From positions 135,304,427-135,368,426 of the forward strand of contig JALGPY010000002.1 in the NCBI GenBank assembly GCA_023055425.1: 64,000 nucleotides of DNA, written 5' to 3'. The position numbers and the translations under genes are program-made. Below the pieces are notes generated by a model. The model was not told the DNA's origin and ran no database searches. It was given only the letters and a program-made list of their open reading frames with translations. Numbering within the stretch: the stretch's first letter is position 1; every line of letters starts with the position of its first letter. The DNA comes from Linanthus parryae. Its lineage: Eukaryota > Streptophyta > Magnoliopsida > Ericales > Polemoniaceae. This document shows positions 10,224 through 21,305 of this stretch, one piece after another.

Positions 10224-11721
10224 TGATATTGTGTAATGTAGACTAAATACAGGACCTAAATACTCTAGAAGGGGGGGGGGGGTTGAATAGAGTACGGAAA
10301 CTTTTTGCAAAACTCAGATTTTAACTAATTAGCTTTGTGAGAAACTCAAATCTCAAGGCCTTGAGATTTTAGAAAACTGTCAGAAACTTTCAAAGGCAAA
10401 ATAGAAAGCTTCAAGGCCTTGAACTATTACCAGTTCTAAACAGCTTATAAACCCTAATTTGATTTGAGTTGTGTGCAGCAGAAAATAACAAAACTGTAAA
10501 GTAAAGAACACAAAGAAATTTACATAGTTCAGTCCCAATGGACCTAATCTCTGCCTGAGGGATCTAATCCTACCAGAATTGGGCAAACACTTCTTATTAC
10601 TCACACAGAAACAACCCTAGATCTTAAAGCCTAAGTGATTTCCCTTACACCTATACAGCTTGTGGTTCCAAACCTATCTAGTACCAGCTACTAACTGTTG
10701 AGCTACCAAGAACCTCTTGTTGTTCACTTGAACAACCCACCACCAGGTTTAGTGAGGTTTTAGATATACAAAAGATAAGCAGATTACAAAACAGATGAAG
10801 AACACAGTAGAAGAATAAGCTTGTGAAGGCCTGGATGTGTTCTTCTGGAAACTGGAATGATTGATCTTCTGAAATCTGGAATTGAAGCTTGAATGTCTGT
10901 GTTTGAATGAATGATCTCCCACTAATATTTCACACTTCTCTCAGTATTCTGCAAGCCTCTTTTCTTTCAAAATTCAAACCAGTATTTTATCTACCCACTG
11001 CAACTGAATGAGAGATTTTAGGATCTCAATTCCCACAAATCCTCTTTCTGTTTTCAACTGCAATTCAAACAGCTCTGAGTAGATATCCGTTGGAGTTTGT
11101 TGAGATTGCATTTGCACGTTTAAAAAACCTGCAACAACATTAAAACACAGCAACAACAAAATCCAGAAATATAGCAGTACTAAGACTGTTTGGTTTTCCA
11201 GTTTCTGATAAAAACTGGATAAAAGATTAGAACAATAATCTGATTAACTTCTGACACATATAATTCATGATAAATCAGTTTAAGACTCTTAGAAGTCATT
11301 AAACAATCACAATAATAAGAATCAAACCCTGCAAGAAAGAATCAAATTAGTTCTGTATAACTGTCAGCAGCTCAAGGCACATCTCAAGGCCTTGAAGCTC
11401 TGAACATGCTTCACAGTCTTTCAAAGTTAATTCCAGAAATCTTTGATTCTCTCTGATCAGGACATCTGCCATTGTATTAGATACGTAGACAATATAAAAC
11501 ATGAGTATTTGCAGCAAATCTCTGATCTATATAATCAGATAGCCAATCTGCAACACAAGATTGTTAGAACATTCAGCACAATAAAAACTACTCTCAAGGC
11601 TTTGAAGCTCTGTCAATATCTCAAGGCCTTGGAGTATCAGAAATGCTTGGCCTTTGTCTTTGTCTTTCATCACTCAAAACAATTACTTCTAAAAACACAC
11701 TCAAGGGTCTTTGAGTCAACA
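10224..11721. mobile_element. Solo LTR, 1498 bp, with 5-bp TSD
   Basis: It begins TGATATTGTG, ends GTCAACA (TG...CA) and is flanked by CTATT at 10219-10223 and 11722-11726. The right LTR of the host copia element is continuous across this point, which proves the insertion. No internal coding region is present, so it is either a solo LTR left by LTR-LTR recombination or a small non-autonomous element. A 12-G run at 10271-10282 follows text resembling the start of some copia LTRs. Family uncertain. Confidence 0.85.
10348..11715. repeat. Dispersed TCAAGGCCTTGA palindromes
   Basis: Perfect palindromes lie at 10348-10369 (22 bp), 10410-10423 (14 bp) and 11384-11395 (12 bp), plus a CAAGGCCTTG core near 11620-11632. 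Near-copies occur at about 11370 (half-site), 11594-11606 and 11700-11714. All lie within the solo LTR and sit in two groups at its ends, leaving a gap of about 950 bp. Confidence 0.85.
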
Positions 11722-11935
11722 CTATTAATCAGTATAATTGACTAGCGATATTTAAGATAAACAACACATTTGTAATCTAAGGACTTCATTATATAAAATA
11801 TCTCCATAAATAATACTATGAATATTCTAGCAAAAAGTAATGTTCATACTAAATAGGATTGCCTCTAGGACATCTATTCCAACAGTCTCCTACTTGCACT
11901 AGAGCCAATCTGGTGCATCTTGTATGCCAATAGAT

Positions 11936-14900
11936 CTAGTATCCTTCATGCTTGCACTGAACAAGTGGCTTCGTGAGAGGATCTGACAGATTATCATCTA
12001 TAGGAATCTTGCATATCTTCACATCTCCTCTATCGATGATATCTCGAATAAGATGGAACTTCCTAAACACATGCTTGGATTTATGGTGTGAACTAGGTTC
12101 CTTTGATTGTGCGATGGCTCTAGTGTTGTCGCAATACAACTCTATTGGATCCACAATGCTGGGAACTACACCAAGCTCAGTAACGAACTTCCTAATTCAA
12201 ACAGCTTCCTTTGCTGCGCCACTCGCAGCAATGTACTCAGCCTCAAATGTAGAATCAACAACCGTCTATTGCTTGGAACTCTTCGAGCTCACAACTCCTC
12301 CATTCAGGCAATAGACATATCCCGATAGCGGTCTGAAATCATCTTTGTCGGTTTGGAAGCTTGCATCCGTGTAACCCCTTACACGCAACTCTTCTTCCCC
12401 TCCATAGATCAAGAATGCATCCTTATTTCTTCTCAAATACTTTAGGATGTTCTTGACCGCTATCCAGTGAATCTCACCTAGATTAGACTAATATATGCTT
12501 GTCATAATCAACTCATATGACACATCTGGTCTAGTACATAACATGGAGAACATGATGGATCCTGTAGCCAAAGCATTGGAACCCGACTCATGTTGTCCTT
12601 CTCAATCACATTGGAAGGACAATCATTCTTCAAAAGAGTGATTCCATGCGACATGGGCAAGAATCCCTTCTTGGAATCTCGCATGTTGAACCGATTCAAC
12701 ACCTTGTCTATATATGTACTTTGACTTAGGCCTAGCAGCTTCCTCGATCTATCTCTATATATCTTGATACCAATTATATAAGCTGCACCCCCAAATTCTT
12801 TCATTGAGAAACTTTTTCTATCCAATCTTTCACAGATTGCAGCATAGGAATGTCGTTTCCAGTGAGTAGTATGTCATCCACATACAAGACCAGAAATACA
12901 ACAGAGCTCGCACTAACCTTCTTGTAGACACAAGATTCATCTTCGTTCTTGATGAAGTTTAACTCTTTGACTGCTTCATCAAAATGTCAAATCCAACTCC
13001 TAGAAGCTTGCTTCAATCCATAAATGGATCGTTGCAACTTACAGACTTTATTTGCATGCTTCGGATCCACAAAACTCTTAAGTTGTGTCATGTGCATATC
13101 CTCGAGGAGGTTTCCATATAGAAATTTGTTTTGACATCCATCTACCAAATCTCGTAGTCATAGTCAGTTGCAATAGCAAGTAGGATTCGAATGGATTTGG
13201 TCATTGCGACTGGTGAAAAGGTTTCATCATAGTCTATACCATGAATTTGTCTGAATCGTTTTGCCACCAATCGACCCTTATAGGTAATCACATTACCATC
13301 CATGTCGGTCTTCTTCCTGAAGACCCACTTGTACCCTATGGGCCGCGTCCCTTGGGGTGGTTCCACCAAAGTTCATACTTTGTTGGTATATATGAATTCC
13401 ATCTCGGATTCCATGGCTTTAAGCCACTTCAGAGAGTCCGGCCCTTTCATGGTCTCTCCATAGGTAGCAGGCTCTTCATCTATGAGCAATGCGTCACCAA
13501 GTTCAGTCACGAGAAGTCCATACCTCTCTGGCTCCCGGCGCACTCTACTCGACCTAGGAAGCTCTTGTGTTACTTGAACAGGTTCATCCACAACATCTTG
13601 TGGTTCATGTTCATGTTCCATAGTAGGATCAGTGGTTCTTGAATTTCTTCAAGTTCTACAGTTCCCACTTGCTTCTTTAGAGACAAACTCTCTTTCTAAA
13701 AACACGTCAGACCGGGGAACAAGCACTTTGTTCTCAGTTGGATTGTAGAGGTAATATCCCTTAGTTTCCTTAGGGTATCCCACAAACTTACACTTATCCG
13801 ACTTGGGCCCGAGTTTGTCTGTTTGAAAACATTTTACATAGACATCGCAGCCCCAAATCCTCATGAAGGACACTGTGGGATGCCTCCCACTCCCCATCTC
13901 ATATGGAGTCTTCATGACCGATTTAGATTGAACACGGTTAATGGTAAAAGCTGCACATAATAGAGCGTAGCCCCAAAATGATAACGGAAGATAAGTTTGA
14001 CACATCATAGATCGAACCATGTCCAAAAGTGTTCGATTCCTCCTCTCGGACACGCCATTACATTGAGGCGTTCCGGGTGGAGTGGGTTAGGACAAGATCA
14101 CACACTCTCTAAGATAGTCGTCAAACTCTTGGCTCAAGTATTATCCTCCATGATCCGATCATAGATCCTTAATAATTTTGCCAAGCTACTTCTCTACTTC
14201 ATTCTTGAATTCTTTGAACTTTTCAAAGGATTCGGATTTGACCTTCATAAGGTATACAAATCCATATCTACCGAAATCATCAGTAAACATAATGAAATAG
14301 ACGTTACCACCCCTGGTAGGCGTGGTAAAGCCCACATAAATCAGTATGCACGAGCGCCAATTGCTCACTAGTCCTCTCACCTTTCTTATTGAAAGGAGAC
14401 TTTGTCATCTTTCCCATTAAACAAGCCTCACATGTATCATATGATTCAAAATCAAATGAGTCTAAAAATCCATCTTTATGGAGTCTATATACAAGTTTCT
14501 CGTATATGTCCAAGACGATAGTGTCATAGATAAGCACGATTTAAATTATTCATTTTAATCCTATTGGTATTTATGTTATAGACATGATTTCTTAGATCAA
14601 GGATATATAATCCATTAAATAATTGCGCACTACAATAGTGAATACTATCAAAATAAATGGAGCAACAGTTGTCCTTTATTGAAATAGCAAAACATTCCTT
14701 GTCCAAACAAGAAAAAGACATAATGTTTCTGCTCATAGCAGACACAAAATAGCAATTATTTAATTCTAAAAATAATCCTGAAGGCAAAGACAGATCACAC
14801 ACGCCCACGGCCAATGCAACAACCTTTGCTCCATTCCCAACGCGCATATCTATCTCCCCTTTAGCCAATCTTCTACTTCTCTTTAGATCCTGCACATTTC

Positions 14901-14940
14901 GACAAATGTGAGATCCACATCCAGTATCCAGTACCCAAGT
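11936..14940 (-). pseudogene. Copia pol (integrase, RT, RNase H), broken
   Basis: Reading right to left, fragments give the gag-pre-integrase region (CEACLMGKMTKSPFNKKGER near 14400), integrase (NRTLLDMVRSMM and FWGYALLCAAFTINR near 13950-14040, GCDVYVKC), the integrase-RT linker, RT (RPIGYKWVFRKKTDMDGN, KGRLVAKRFRQIHGIDYDET near 13200-13340, then GIKIYRDRSRKLLGLSQ near 12740), and the RNase H end (ELYCDNTRAIAQSKEPSSHH near 12110, then IDDNLSDPLTKPL). Order integrase before RT is diagnostic of Ty1/copia. Many frameshifts and stops separate the pieces. Not functional. Confidence 0.88.
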
Positions 14941-14973
14941 TGAGGAGATAGTTAAATTGACATCTATAAAAAA

Positions 14974-16060
14974 GAGTTAATTGCATTTTACCCCCTGTGC
15001 CTTGGAGTTTGTGCAGAAAATCCCCTTGGGGTTTTAGATGTTGCAAATCACCCCCATGTACTTTTATTTTTTGTGCCGTAGGGGGGTAATTTTCTGTTAA
15101 CTCATGTCAAAAGACCAAAATACCCTTGTATATATAGTCTAATCCTCCATTTTCTCTTCTGACTCTCTCTCTCTCTCTAAATCTAAAATTTCTCTCAACC
15201 ATCTTCATCTTCATCATTGTCCAAGAACAACAACAAACAATTTAAATTCAAAAATTATGCATTATATATAACAAAATCTAAGTTCTCCTCACCACATATT
15301 TACAAAACATGCTAATTTCGGAATCAAACAACATAGCAATCAACAATTTGATCTGATGTACAATCAGATCCACAAAAATACCAAATGCCTTATTTTGAAC
15401 TTCATCTTCCTCAAGATTAAGAACATGTCTTCCTCTAACCCCAAACTGAACCAACCCACAATTCGAAATAGAACTTCAAATCTTAACTGGGTGGAGTCTT
15501 GACTTTCAGAATCTCTCTCTTGGAGATGGGTGTTTAGGGTTTGGCAAGAGGGCTATGAAGAAGAAGAAGAATAAGAAGAGGAGGAGGAGGAGGAGCTATG
15601 GGTGTCGTCGTCTTCCACTGGCATCGGCGGCGGCTTCATCCTCGACCGGCATCGGCGGCGGAGCAGGCGGCGGAACCGTTCTCCACGGACGCAGGCAGCG
15701 GTGTCCTCAGCCGGCGCAAGCAGCGTCATCTTCGACGGCGTCTTCTACCGGGGACGGCGGTGTCATCGTCGTCGTCCTCCTATGTCTCATCCTCTCTTCT
15801 CCTCCTCCTCATTCTTCTTCTCTCTTCTCTTAGTTCTACTTTCTCTCTCTTACTTCTCTTTTTTATGTTTTTTTCATTTCTTTTAACACTTTAAACCAGA
15901 GGGTATAATGGAGATAAAATGGGACTTCTTGACGGATTCCGTTAAACTTAACGGAACCGCACAAAAACCAAACCACAGGGAGGTGATTTCCAACATCTAA
16001 AACCCCGAGGGGGTGTTTCGCACAAACCCTAAAGTACAGGGGGTAAAATGCAATTAACCC
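14974..16060. mobile_element. Mutator-like non-autonomous element with ~85-bp TIRs
   Basis: The left end (14974 on) and the reverse complement of the right end share about 85 bp with scattered mismatches, including TTAATTGCATTTTACCCCCTG and GGGGTTTTAGATGTTG. A-rich flanks (TATAAAAAA at 14965-14973, TAAAAAATA at 16061-16069) share TAAAAAA but are not a perfect 9-bp TSD. It separates copia gag from pol. The interior holds a GC-rich, low-complexity stretch at 15590-15790 unlike anything nearby. Overlapping frames there encode only Arg/Ser-rich simple sequence. No transposase is visible. Confidence 0.78.
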
Positions 16061-16930
16061 TAAAAAATACCTGGTGGTGGTGGAATCACTATTCCAAGCC
16101 TCTTATCCTGCAAATACTTTGGGCAGTTCCTCTTCCAGTGTCCAGGCTTACTGCAGTAGTGTTAATCACCCTTAGTCACGCCCTTGGCAACGCCACCAAT
16201 AGGTTTAAGGGTAGCTTCCTTAGGTTTGTCAACTTACTTGCCTTTCCCCTTGGAGGTAGAAGAAAACCTTTTGCTCTTTCCTTTGATAATCATCATTATG
16301 GCCTTGCCCTTTACCTTGTTGATGCTTCGTTCAGCTGTCCTCAACATATTAAGTTAGTCTGGCAGAGGCTTGACGATCCATTCATGTTATAGTTCATGAT
16401 GAACTGTCCATAACTATCAGGAAACGATTGTAAGATGAGATCAGTTGCCAACTCTTGGCCCACGGGAAACCCTAGGCGTGTGAGGATCTCCAGTTACCCG
16501 ATCATACGGAGCACGTGAGGCCCCACAAGGTTTCCCTCTGACAGATGACATTTGAACAATGCCTTGGAAACTTCATACCGCTCAACCCTTGCATGCTCTT
16601 GGAAGAGCTGCTTCAAGTGAATGATCATATCAAACGAAGCCATGTTCTCATGTTTATTCTGAAGCTCAGAGTTCATGGTGCAAAGCACAAGGCATGCCGC
16701 ATCATTAGCATCGTCCACGATCTTTTAATGCGCTTTTTTGGCTGCAGCAGAATTGTTTTATGGATCATCAGGAACTTGTTCCTCTAGAGTGTACAATTTC
16801 TTTTCGTGCTTGAGAACGATTCTCAAGTTCCTGTACCATTCTAGAAAGTTTGTTCCAGAAGGCTTGTACTTCTCAAGGACGGCTCGCAGGGAATGTGATG
16901 AATTCGATGATTTTTTTGCATTTGGAATTC
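16061..16930 (-). pseudogene. Copia gag, broken
   Basis: The N-terminal part reads LRAVLEKYKPSGTNFLEWYRNLRIVLKHEKK near 16790-16890. The central UBN2-type part (KHENMASFDMIIHLKQLFQEHARVERYEV) is near 16545-16660. A decayed zinc knuckle with KPGHWKRNCPKYLQ lies near 16110-16150. The first cysteine of the knuckle region is disturbed and a stop precedes it. Frames are broken between segments. It lies upstream of pol as expected, with the Mutator-like element wedged between. The foldback MITE sits immediately 5' of it. Confidence 0.82.
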
Positions 16931-16943
16931 TACAAAATGAGAA

Positions 16944-17353
16944 GAACAGTTGACGCTTAACTACCATGCAGTTTGACATTACTGACATTTTGGTGCACGC
17001 AGTTTCAAAATTGACACTAAATTATCATGCAGTTAGACTTACTGACACTTTTGTCCACACAGTTTTTAAATTGACACTTAAGTGCACACAATATGCAAAT
17101 TACTGACAACCCGCTCCAATTTTGATGACGGTTTCATTATAACATTTGATTTCAAAGTGACAGTCGTCATTGAAATTGGAGAGGTATGTAAATAATTTGC
17201 ATACTGCATGCACTTAAGTGTCAACTTTAAAATTGCTTGTACCAAAGTGTCAGCAATGTCTAACTGCATGATAGTTAAGTGTTAATTTTGAAACTGTGTG
17301 CACCAAAATGTCAGTATTGACAAACTGCAAGGTAGTTAAGTGTCAATGGTTCA
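16944..17353. mobile_element. Foldback MITE, ~410 bp, nearly all inverted repeat
   Basis: The left end (GAACAGTTGACGCTTAACTA) and the reverse complement of the right end (GAACCATTGACACTTAACTA) begin a pairing that continues inward for roughly 190 bp per arm. Only a short loop remains around 17140-17155. Each arm itself repeats the motif TTGACACTTAA with CATGCAGTTAGAC. No TSD is clear. The structure would fold into one long hairpin if transcribed. Confidence 0.82.
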
Positions 17354-18839
17354 AATAAAAAATATACAAGTTTTAGTATTTTTGGAACAAATAACTACAT
17401 TTAATAATACTAGATTATTAAACATAGCTCCCACTATTTTTCTCGAATTAATTACCCTCAATATTAATGCGGAAAATATCATTATATTTTCTAGTGGGTC
17501 CAAGATCCATATTTCACTTCTTTTTTAGCTTGCTTTGGCAAGTCACCCAAAAATTAGTTATTTAGGTATGAACAATTCCAATTGCATCCTTGTGCAACTC
17601 TTGGTTCAATTGGGCAAATAACTCCTTATTTATCTATCCCATAGATAATCTCAATTGGTTGCCTGTAGGCTTCTAATCCAATTAAATCACCTAGTTGCGT
17701 CCAACCTCTTACTCAAACAGTTGCACATTACTTGCTTGTGTCATCGCATCACATCATGATGAACCAAGTCGCCTTGCTTTGGCATGCACGAGATTGGTAA
17801 AGCACGATATGATGAGTGTTAAAGTGACGAGAAGGCAAAACGCAATATTTAAATTTGAATGATTTTTTATTTTTAATTTAATTATTTTGTTGATCCACAT
17901 CAACTGATCTACTTATTTTGAGTAGGGAAAACTCACAAATAAAAGATCCGGGTTGTATTATCTTATTACCAATTTGCTAGTACCATCCATACAACAACAA
18001 TAAAATAACAAGATAATAAATTAAACAACCACAAACAAGAATTAGACGTTATATGGATATGGCCTCTAAACTAAGATATTCCCAAGCCAATGAGAATATC
18101 TATGAACCCTAAAATAGCAAGCTCATCTCCATGCGCCTCCATCTTTTTGTCCATGCTCCATAGCTTTGTGGAATGTCGCCATCTTGTGGTTTCTTCTTTT
18201 TCTTTAGGCTTCTTATCTATGTCTTGGCTATCATCTAATATATCTAATACTAGCTTGCATCCATACTAAATAGAGAGATCTCACAAGTTGAGAAGAAGAC
18301 CGGCTCGCAGGCCGTAAAAACAAACCACAAAATAAAACAATCACAACATCCACACCTAAGGTCGTATCCAATCACCATGCAAATAGCACATCACACTTGG
18401 TCAATTTTAGTTGATTTTGGATGAACTAGGGTCAAAATGGTCCAAGGGGCCCACCATTACACTTGGCCGAACCCCAAAGCACCGCCACAAGGGCCTTTGG
18501 CCGGCCGGACCCTAGCCCACACGGCTAGGCCGTGCGCTAGGGAGGCCCGACCCTTGGTCGTGGCTAGCTTGGGCGGGAAGGAAGAGGAGGGGAGGTCCCC
18601 TAGGGGGGCCGAACCTCATTTAGGAGTTGTTTCCAAAACAACTCCTTCTTCCTTGTTGCCCCAGTTTAGTTTTTTCCAAATTGAAAAACTCATTTTCCAA
18701 TTTGTTCCCTAACCCTAGTTTTCTAGATCCAAAATTACACATCATATGTGATCGAAATTCACAAATTTTTACATACCATGTAATATTAGATCTTGTTTCG
18801 ATCACATATTATGTGGGAGGGACAAATTCTTGCTCCCAC
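17354..18839 (-). other. Copia 5' leader, no gene seen
   Basis: Between the foldback MITE and the right LTR I see AT-rich leader sequence (17354-18400) and a GC-rich patch (18430-18610). No coding frame is convincing. A clear primer-binding site next to the LTR was not found, so this junction is probably rearranged. Around 18806-18843 there is a 12-bp-stem hairpin (ATTATGTGGGAG / CTCCCACATAAT). Confidence 0.6.
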
Positions 18840-19420
18840 ATAATCTAATATTGTTTCGATTCAACTTTGAAATTCACAGGTATATCTCTCTCTCTTTCAC
18901 AATTATCACAATATTTGCTCCCGTTATGTGGGAGGGACAAATTATCTCTACATCACTACCATCTCTAAGCTTGCTTCCTATTGTGTCCGATAAGCGCCTT
19001 TATTGCTACCCAGTTACGGTGTAACGTTTGACGATATCAAAATACAATATTCCACAACTAGAGGATCTAGTGAATTCAAGTCTAAGGATGACAATACCGT
19101 TGTCACTACGAGAACCACTTGTGACTTTACATAACATGTATGTAGTCTCCTCGTTGTGGGTCAATCCAGTATGCCATTACTCCTAATGCATACCCATGTG
19201 TTGGATCGTGATATCTCTATATCAATCCAACCCCATATTAGTCTATAATTGATCGTCCTATTAATCATTACAATTGACTAGCAATATTTTAGATAAACAA
19301 CAAATTTGTAATCTAAGGACTTCATTATACTAAATATCTTCATAAATAATACAATGAATATTCTAGCCAAAAGTAATGTTTATACTAAATAAGATTGCCT
19401 CTAGGGAATCTACTCCAACA
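18840..19420 (-). repeat. 5' LTR of the copia element
   Basis: Positions 18918-19420 align with the left LTR pieces (9882-10223 and 11722-11884) with scattered mismatches. The LTR starts (minus strand) at 19420 with TGTTGG. Its inner end is not recognisable. The segment 18878-18907 instead matches text found upstream of the Athila-2 env-position ORF. Confidence 0.72.
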
Positions 19421-19495
19421 TGCAAGAGGATTGTATGCAAGCACGTTAGTATACAAGATTTTTTCAGGACGAGCAAAGTTCATTATGGGGGTATT
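19421..19495 (+). other. Athila-1 3' end with polypurine tract
   Basis: The 75 bp between the copia LTR and the Athila-1 LTR contain CAGGACGAGCAAAG followed by TATGGGGGTA (19484-19493). A G-rich tract right before an LTR starting TGAT is the plus-strand primer of a Ty3/gypsy element. It shows that the upstream element is on the plus strand. Confidence 0.72.
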
Positions 19496-20382
19496 TGATA
19501 TCTCATCGCTAGGATTTATTCTTCAGCTTATTTCCAGAGAAAAAAGAGTAAATTTTCTACTGATTATAGCTGGATCTTTGCAATGTTTAGCGTTTGAGCA
19601 TGTGCAATGTGTTTTGAGTCTCCTTGTGAATCTCTATGTTATTTCATGCTTTTATGGATCTAATCACATGATTTTTTCGTGTTGTCCCCGAAGGAACAAG
19701 GCTTGTGATGGATTCGAGTTAGCATAGGAAGAATGGGAGAATATCAACTTAGGCTAAGGAATGAGAAGAATAAGAAAAATTATGATGTCTGCGTAGCTAC
19801 ACAGACATATAAGAAAAATGGAGAAAATTGATAAGGAACGAAGACAGAGCTCACTATCTGCATAGCTACGTAGCAGTCCTACATAGCTACGCAAATCCTA
19901 CGCAGCCAGAGAGGAAGAAGGCACCGAAAAAGCTAAGGAACCTAACTCGCTAGAAACTCTTAGTAGTATTTAAAGACATGTACATACTTCATTTTGGACA
20001 CACAAGAGAGAGATATAATAATCATTTTAAGGCACAGAAGCACGGATTCAACATCATCACTCAAGATACTTGCTTGATTCCACTTCTCTCTTTGAACTTT
20101 TTCTGTTTAATCATGTCGTACAGTAGCTAAATTTTTTACGTGGGTTCTCGGTGAACCCAGGGTTTATTATCCAGTCTCTTTTTCTATTTTACTATGAATT
20201 CATGATGTTCAAATCTTAATACAATGAGGTTTATTTATTAATTTTTTCTTCTATTTTATTGATTAAGCATGAACTGAGTGATCAAGCAGAATTGCTATAG
20301 ACCCGACTCGGTGCGCGAGAGTCATTGATTAGGGTTAGAAAATAAGAAATAATTTAGTCCCTTGTCGTGATAGACCAAGAGG
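19496..20382 (+). repeat. Athila-1 3' LTR, first part
   Basis: It starts TGATATCTCATCGC right after the polypurine tract and continues to the Athila-2 insertion site. The second part is 51455-51994. The direct repeat AGAGG at both sides of Athila-2 restores continuity (AGACCA-AGAGG-CAAAAGG). It holds a cluster of TAGCTA-centred palindromes. Confidence 0.75.
19787..19916. repeat. Cluster of GTAGCTAC palindromes
   Basis: A 20-bp palindrome with one mismatch (GTCTGCGTAG / CTACACAGAC) lies at 19787-19806. Related copies around TAGCTACG lie at about 19857-19875 and 19880-19912, with half-site CCTACGCAG. They sit in the Athila-1 LTR. Confidence 0.75.
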
Positions 20383-21292
20383 TGACACATTCCTACCGCA
20401 AGTGTACGATTTTCGTGTGAAGTAATAGATAAGATTAGGGGTTGTCGTGTCGCAAGAGACTTCTCGTAAATTAGTTAATAATAAATAACCTTATGTGGGC
20501 TAGCAAGATGATCTGATTGTTCTATTTCTGCTAATCAAAAGAAACACTAAATTACTGATTCACGCTTTGAACAACGCAAAAAGATGAATTAAGAGATAGT
20601 ATGGAGACAAAGACCGGGATTACTCTACTGGATCACTAGGGTCACTACGAATATACATTTTGATTCACAAAACACTAATACGTTACTCTTGTTAATCAAG
20701 CAAACTTTAACTTACCGAGTTACCAAGCTAGCATTCTATGCCTAGAATCGATTCAAACCGAGTTACCAAATTCAATTCAATCCTAAACATGCATAAGACC
20801 CGAAACTTTTCCGATTTGCTGCCAAAGCCTCTCCTCGTTGTTCGTGCACTTCCTGAGCCTCCTCTTGATTTTGTATTCATCTTCCGAGCATTGATTCGCC
20901 ACTTGTTTCTCCATTTTTATCCCTCCAAACGTCTCAATGCTCGTATCTTCTTCTCACGTGCCTCTAACACTCAAATCATCCTATCTTGCTTTATTCTTCA
21001 AGTTTCGAGTACGCTGTAGCTTCCGAAGCTTGTTTCCTCTATCCATTTGCTCATCACGTGCTCCGTTCCTGAAAAATACACAACACGAACACCCCGCGAA
21101 GATCAAATGTGACAAAATATGATAAAAAACATGTAAAATAATGTAGAAAACTCCCGGACTTCACAGTTAACGCATGAACTCATTATAACCAATTAAAGCA
21201 CGATTTACACAAAAAGACGCTATATTCTCCATTATGAGTATACAAAACGTAGCAAAATAAGAAATAAAATAACTTCAAAAACGGAGTTATCA
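20383..21292 (-). repeat. Athila-2 3' LTR (910 bp, internally deleted)
   Basis: It matches the 5' LTR at both ends but lacks about 790 bp in the middle, corresponding to roughly 50184-50970. The junction lies at a CAT microhomology. The missing part includes all AGGTC palindromes. A segment at 20519-20577 is inverted relative to the 5' LTR. Confidence 0.9.
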
Positions 21293-21305
21293 ACTACCCC
21301 CACAC
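21293..21305 (-). other. Athila-2 polypurine tract
   Basis: On the minus strand GTGTGGGGGTAGT lies directly before the LTR start TGATAACTCCG. It is the plus-strand synthesis primer of the element. Confidence 0.85.

Larger units (their letters stand above)
9580..11884 (-). repeat. 3' LTR of the copia element, split by a solo LTR
   Basis: Sequence from 9882 to 10223 and from 11722 to 11884 aligns with the right LTR at 18918-19420. The part 9580-9881 is assigned by position only, because the right LTR has different sequence there. The LTR starts (minus strand) with TGTTGG at 11884 after a purine-rich tract (reverse complement of 11885-11900). Confidence 0.7.
9580..19420 (-). mobile_element. Ty1/copia element, degraded, with three internal insertions
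   Basis: LTRs begin TGTTGGAATAGATG (minus strand) at 11884 and TGTTGGAGTAGATT at 19420. Between them, gag (16061-16930) and pol (11936-14940) lie on the minus strand. Three later insertions sit inside: a solo LTR in the 3' LTR, a Mutator-like element between gag and pol, and a foldback MITE just upstream of gag. The left boundary near 9580 is approximate, and I find no matching TSD (the right flank starts TGCAA). A deletion of the rest of the Athila-1 env-position ORF probably accompanied or followed insertion. The copia lineage may be Tork/Angela-like, judged only from motif style. Confidence 0.8.

Noticed and set aside
10271..10282. Run of 12 G as a quadruplex or regulatory site
   Set aside because: A single homopolymer near an LTR start; length is likely unstable and one tract gives no specific support.
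15555..15894. Open frames rich in Lys/Arg/Ser inside the Mutator-like element
   Set aside because: All three overlapping frames translate simple triplet repeats. No domain, no preferred frame.
16024..16032. Telomere-like AAACCCTAAAG
   Set aside because: A single unit that belongs to the Mutator-like terminal inverted repeat, not a telomeric array.
18437..18712. Pro/Ala-rich frame in the copia leader
   Set aside because: A GC-rich patch typical of copia leader or LTR sequence; no homology and no conserved frame.
19395..19727. 110-codon frame spanning the copia LTR end and Athila-1 LTR
   Set aside because: It crosses an element junction and a polypurine tract, so it is chance.
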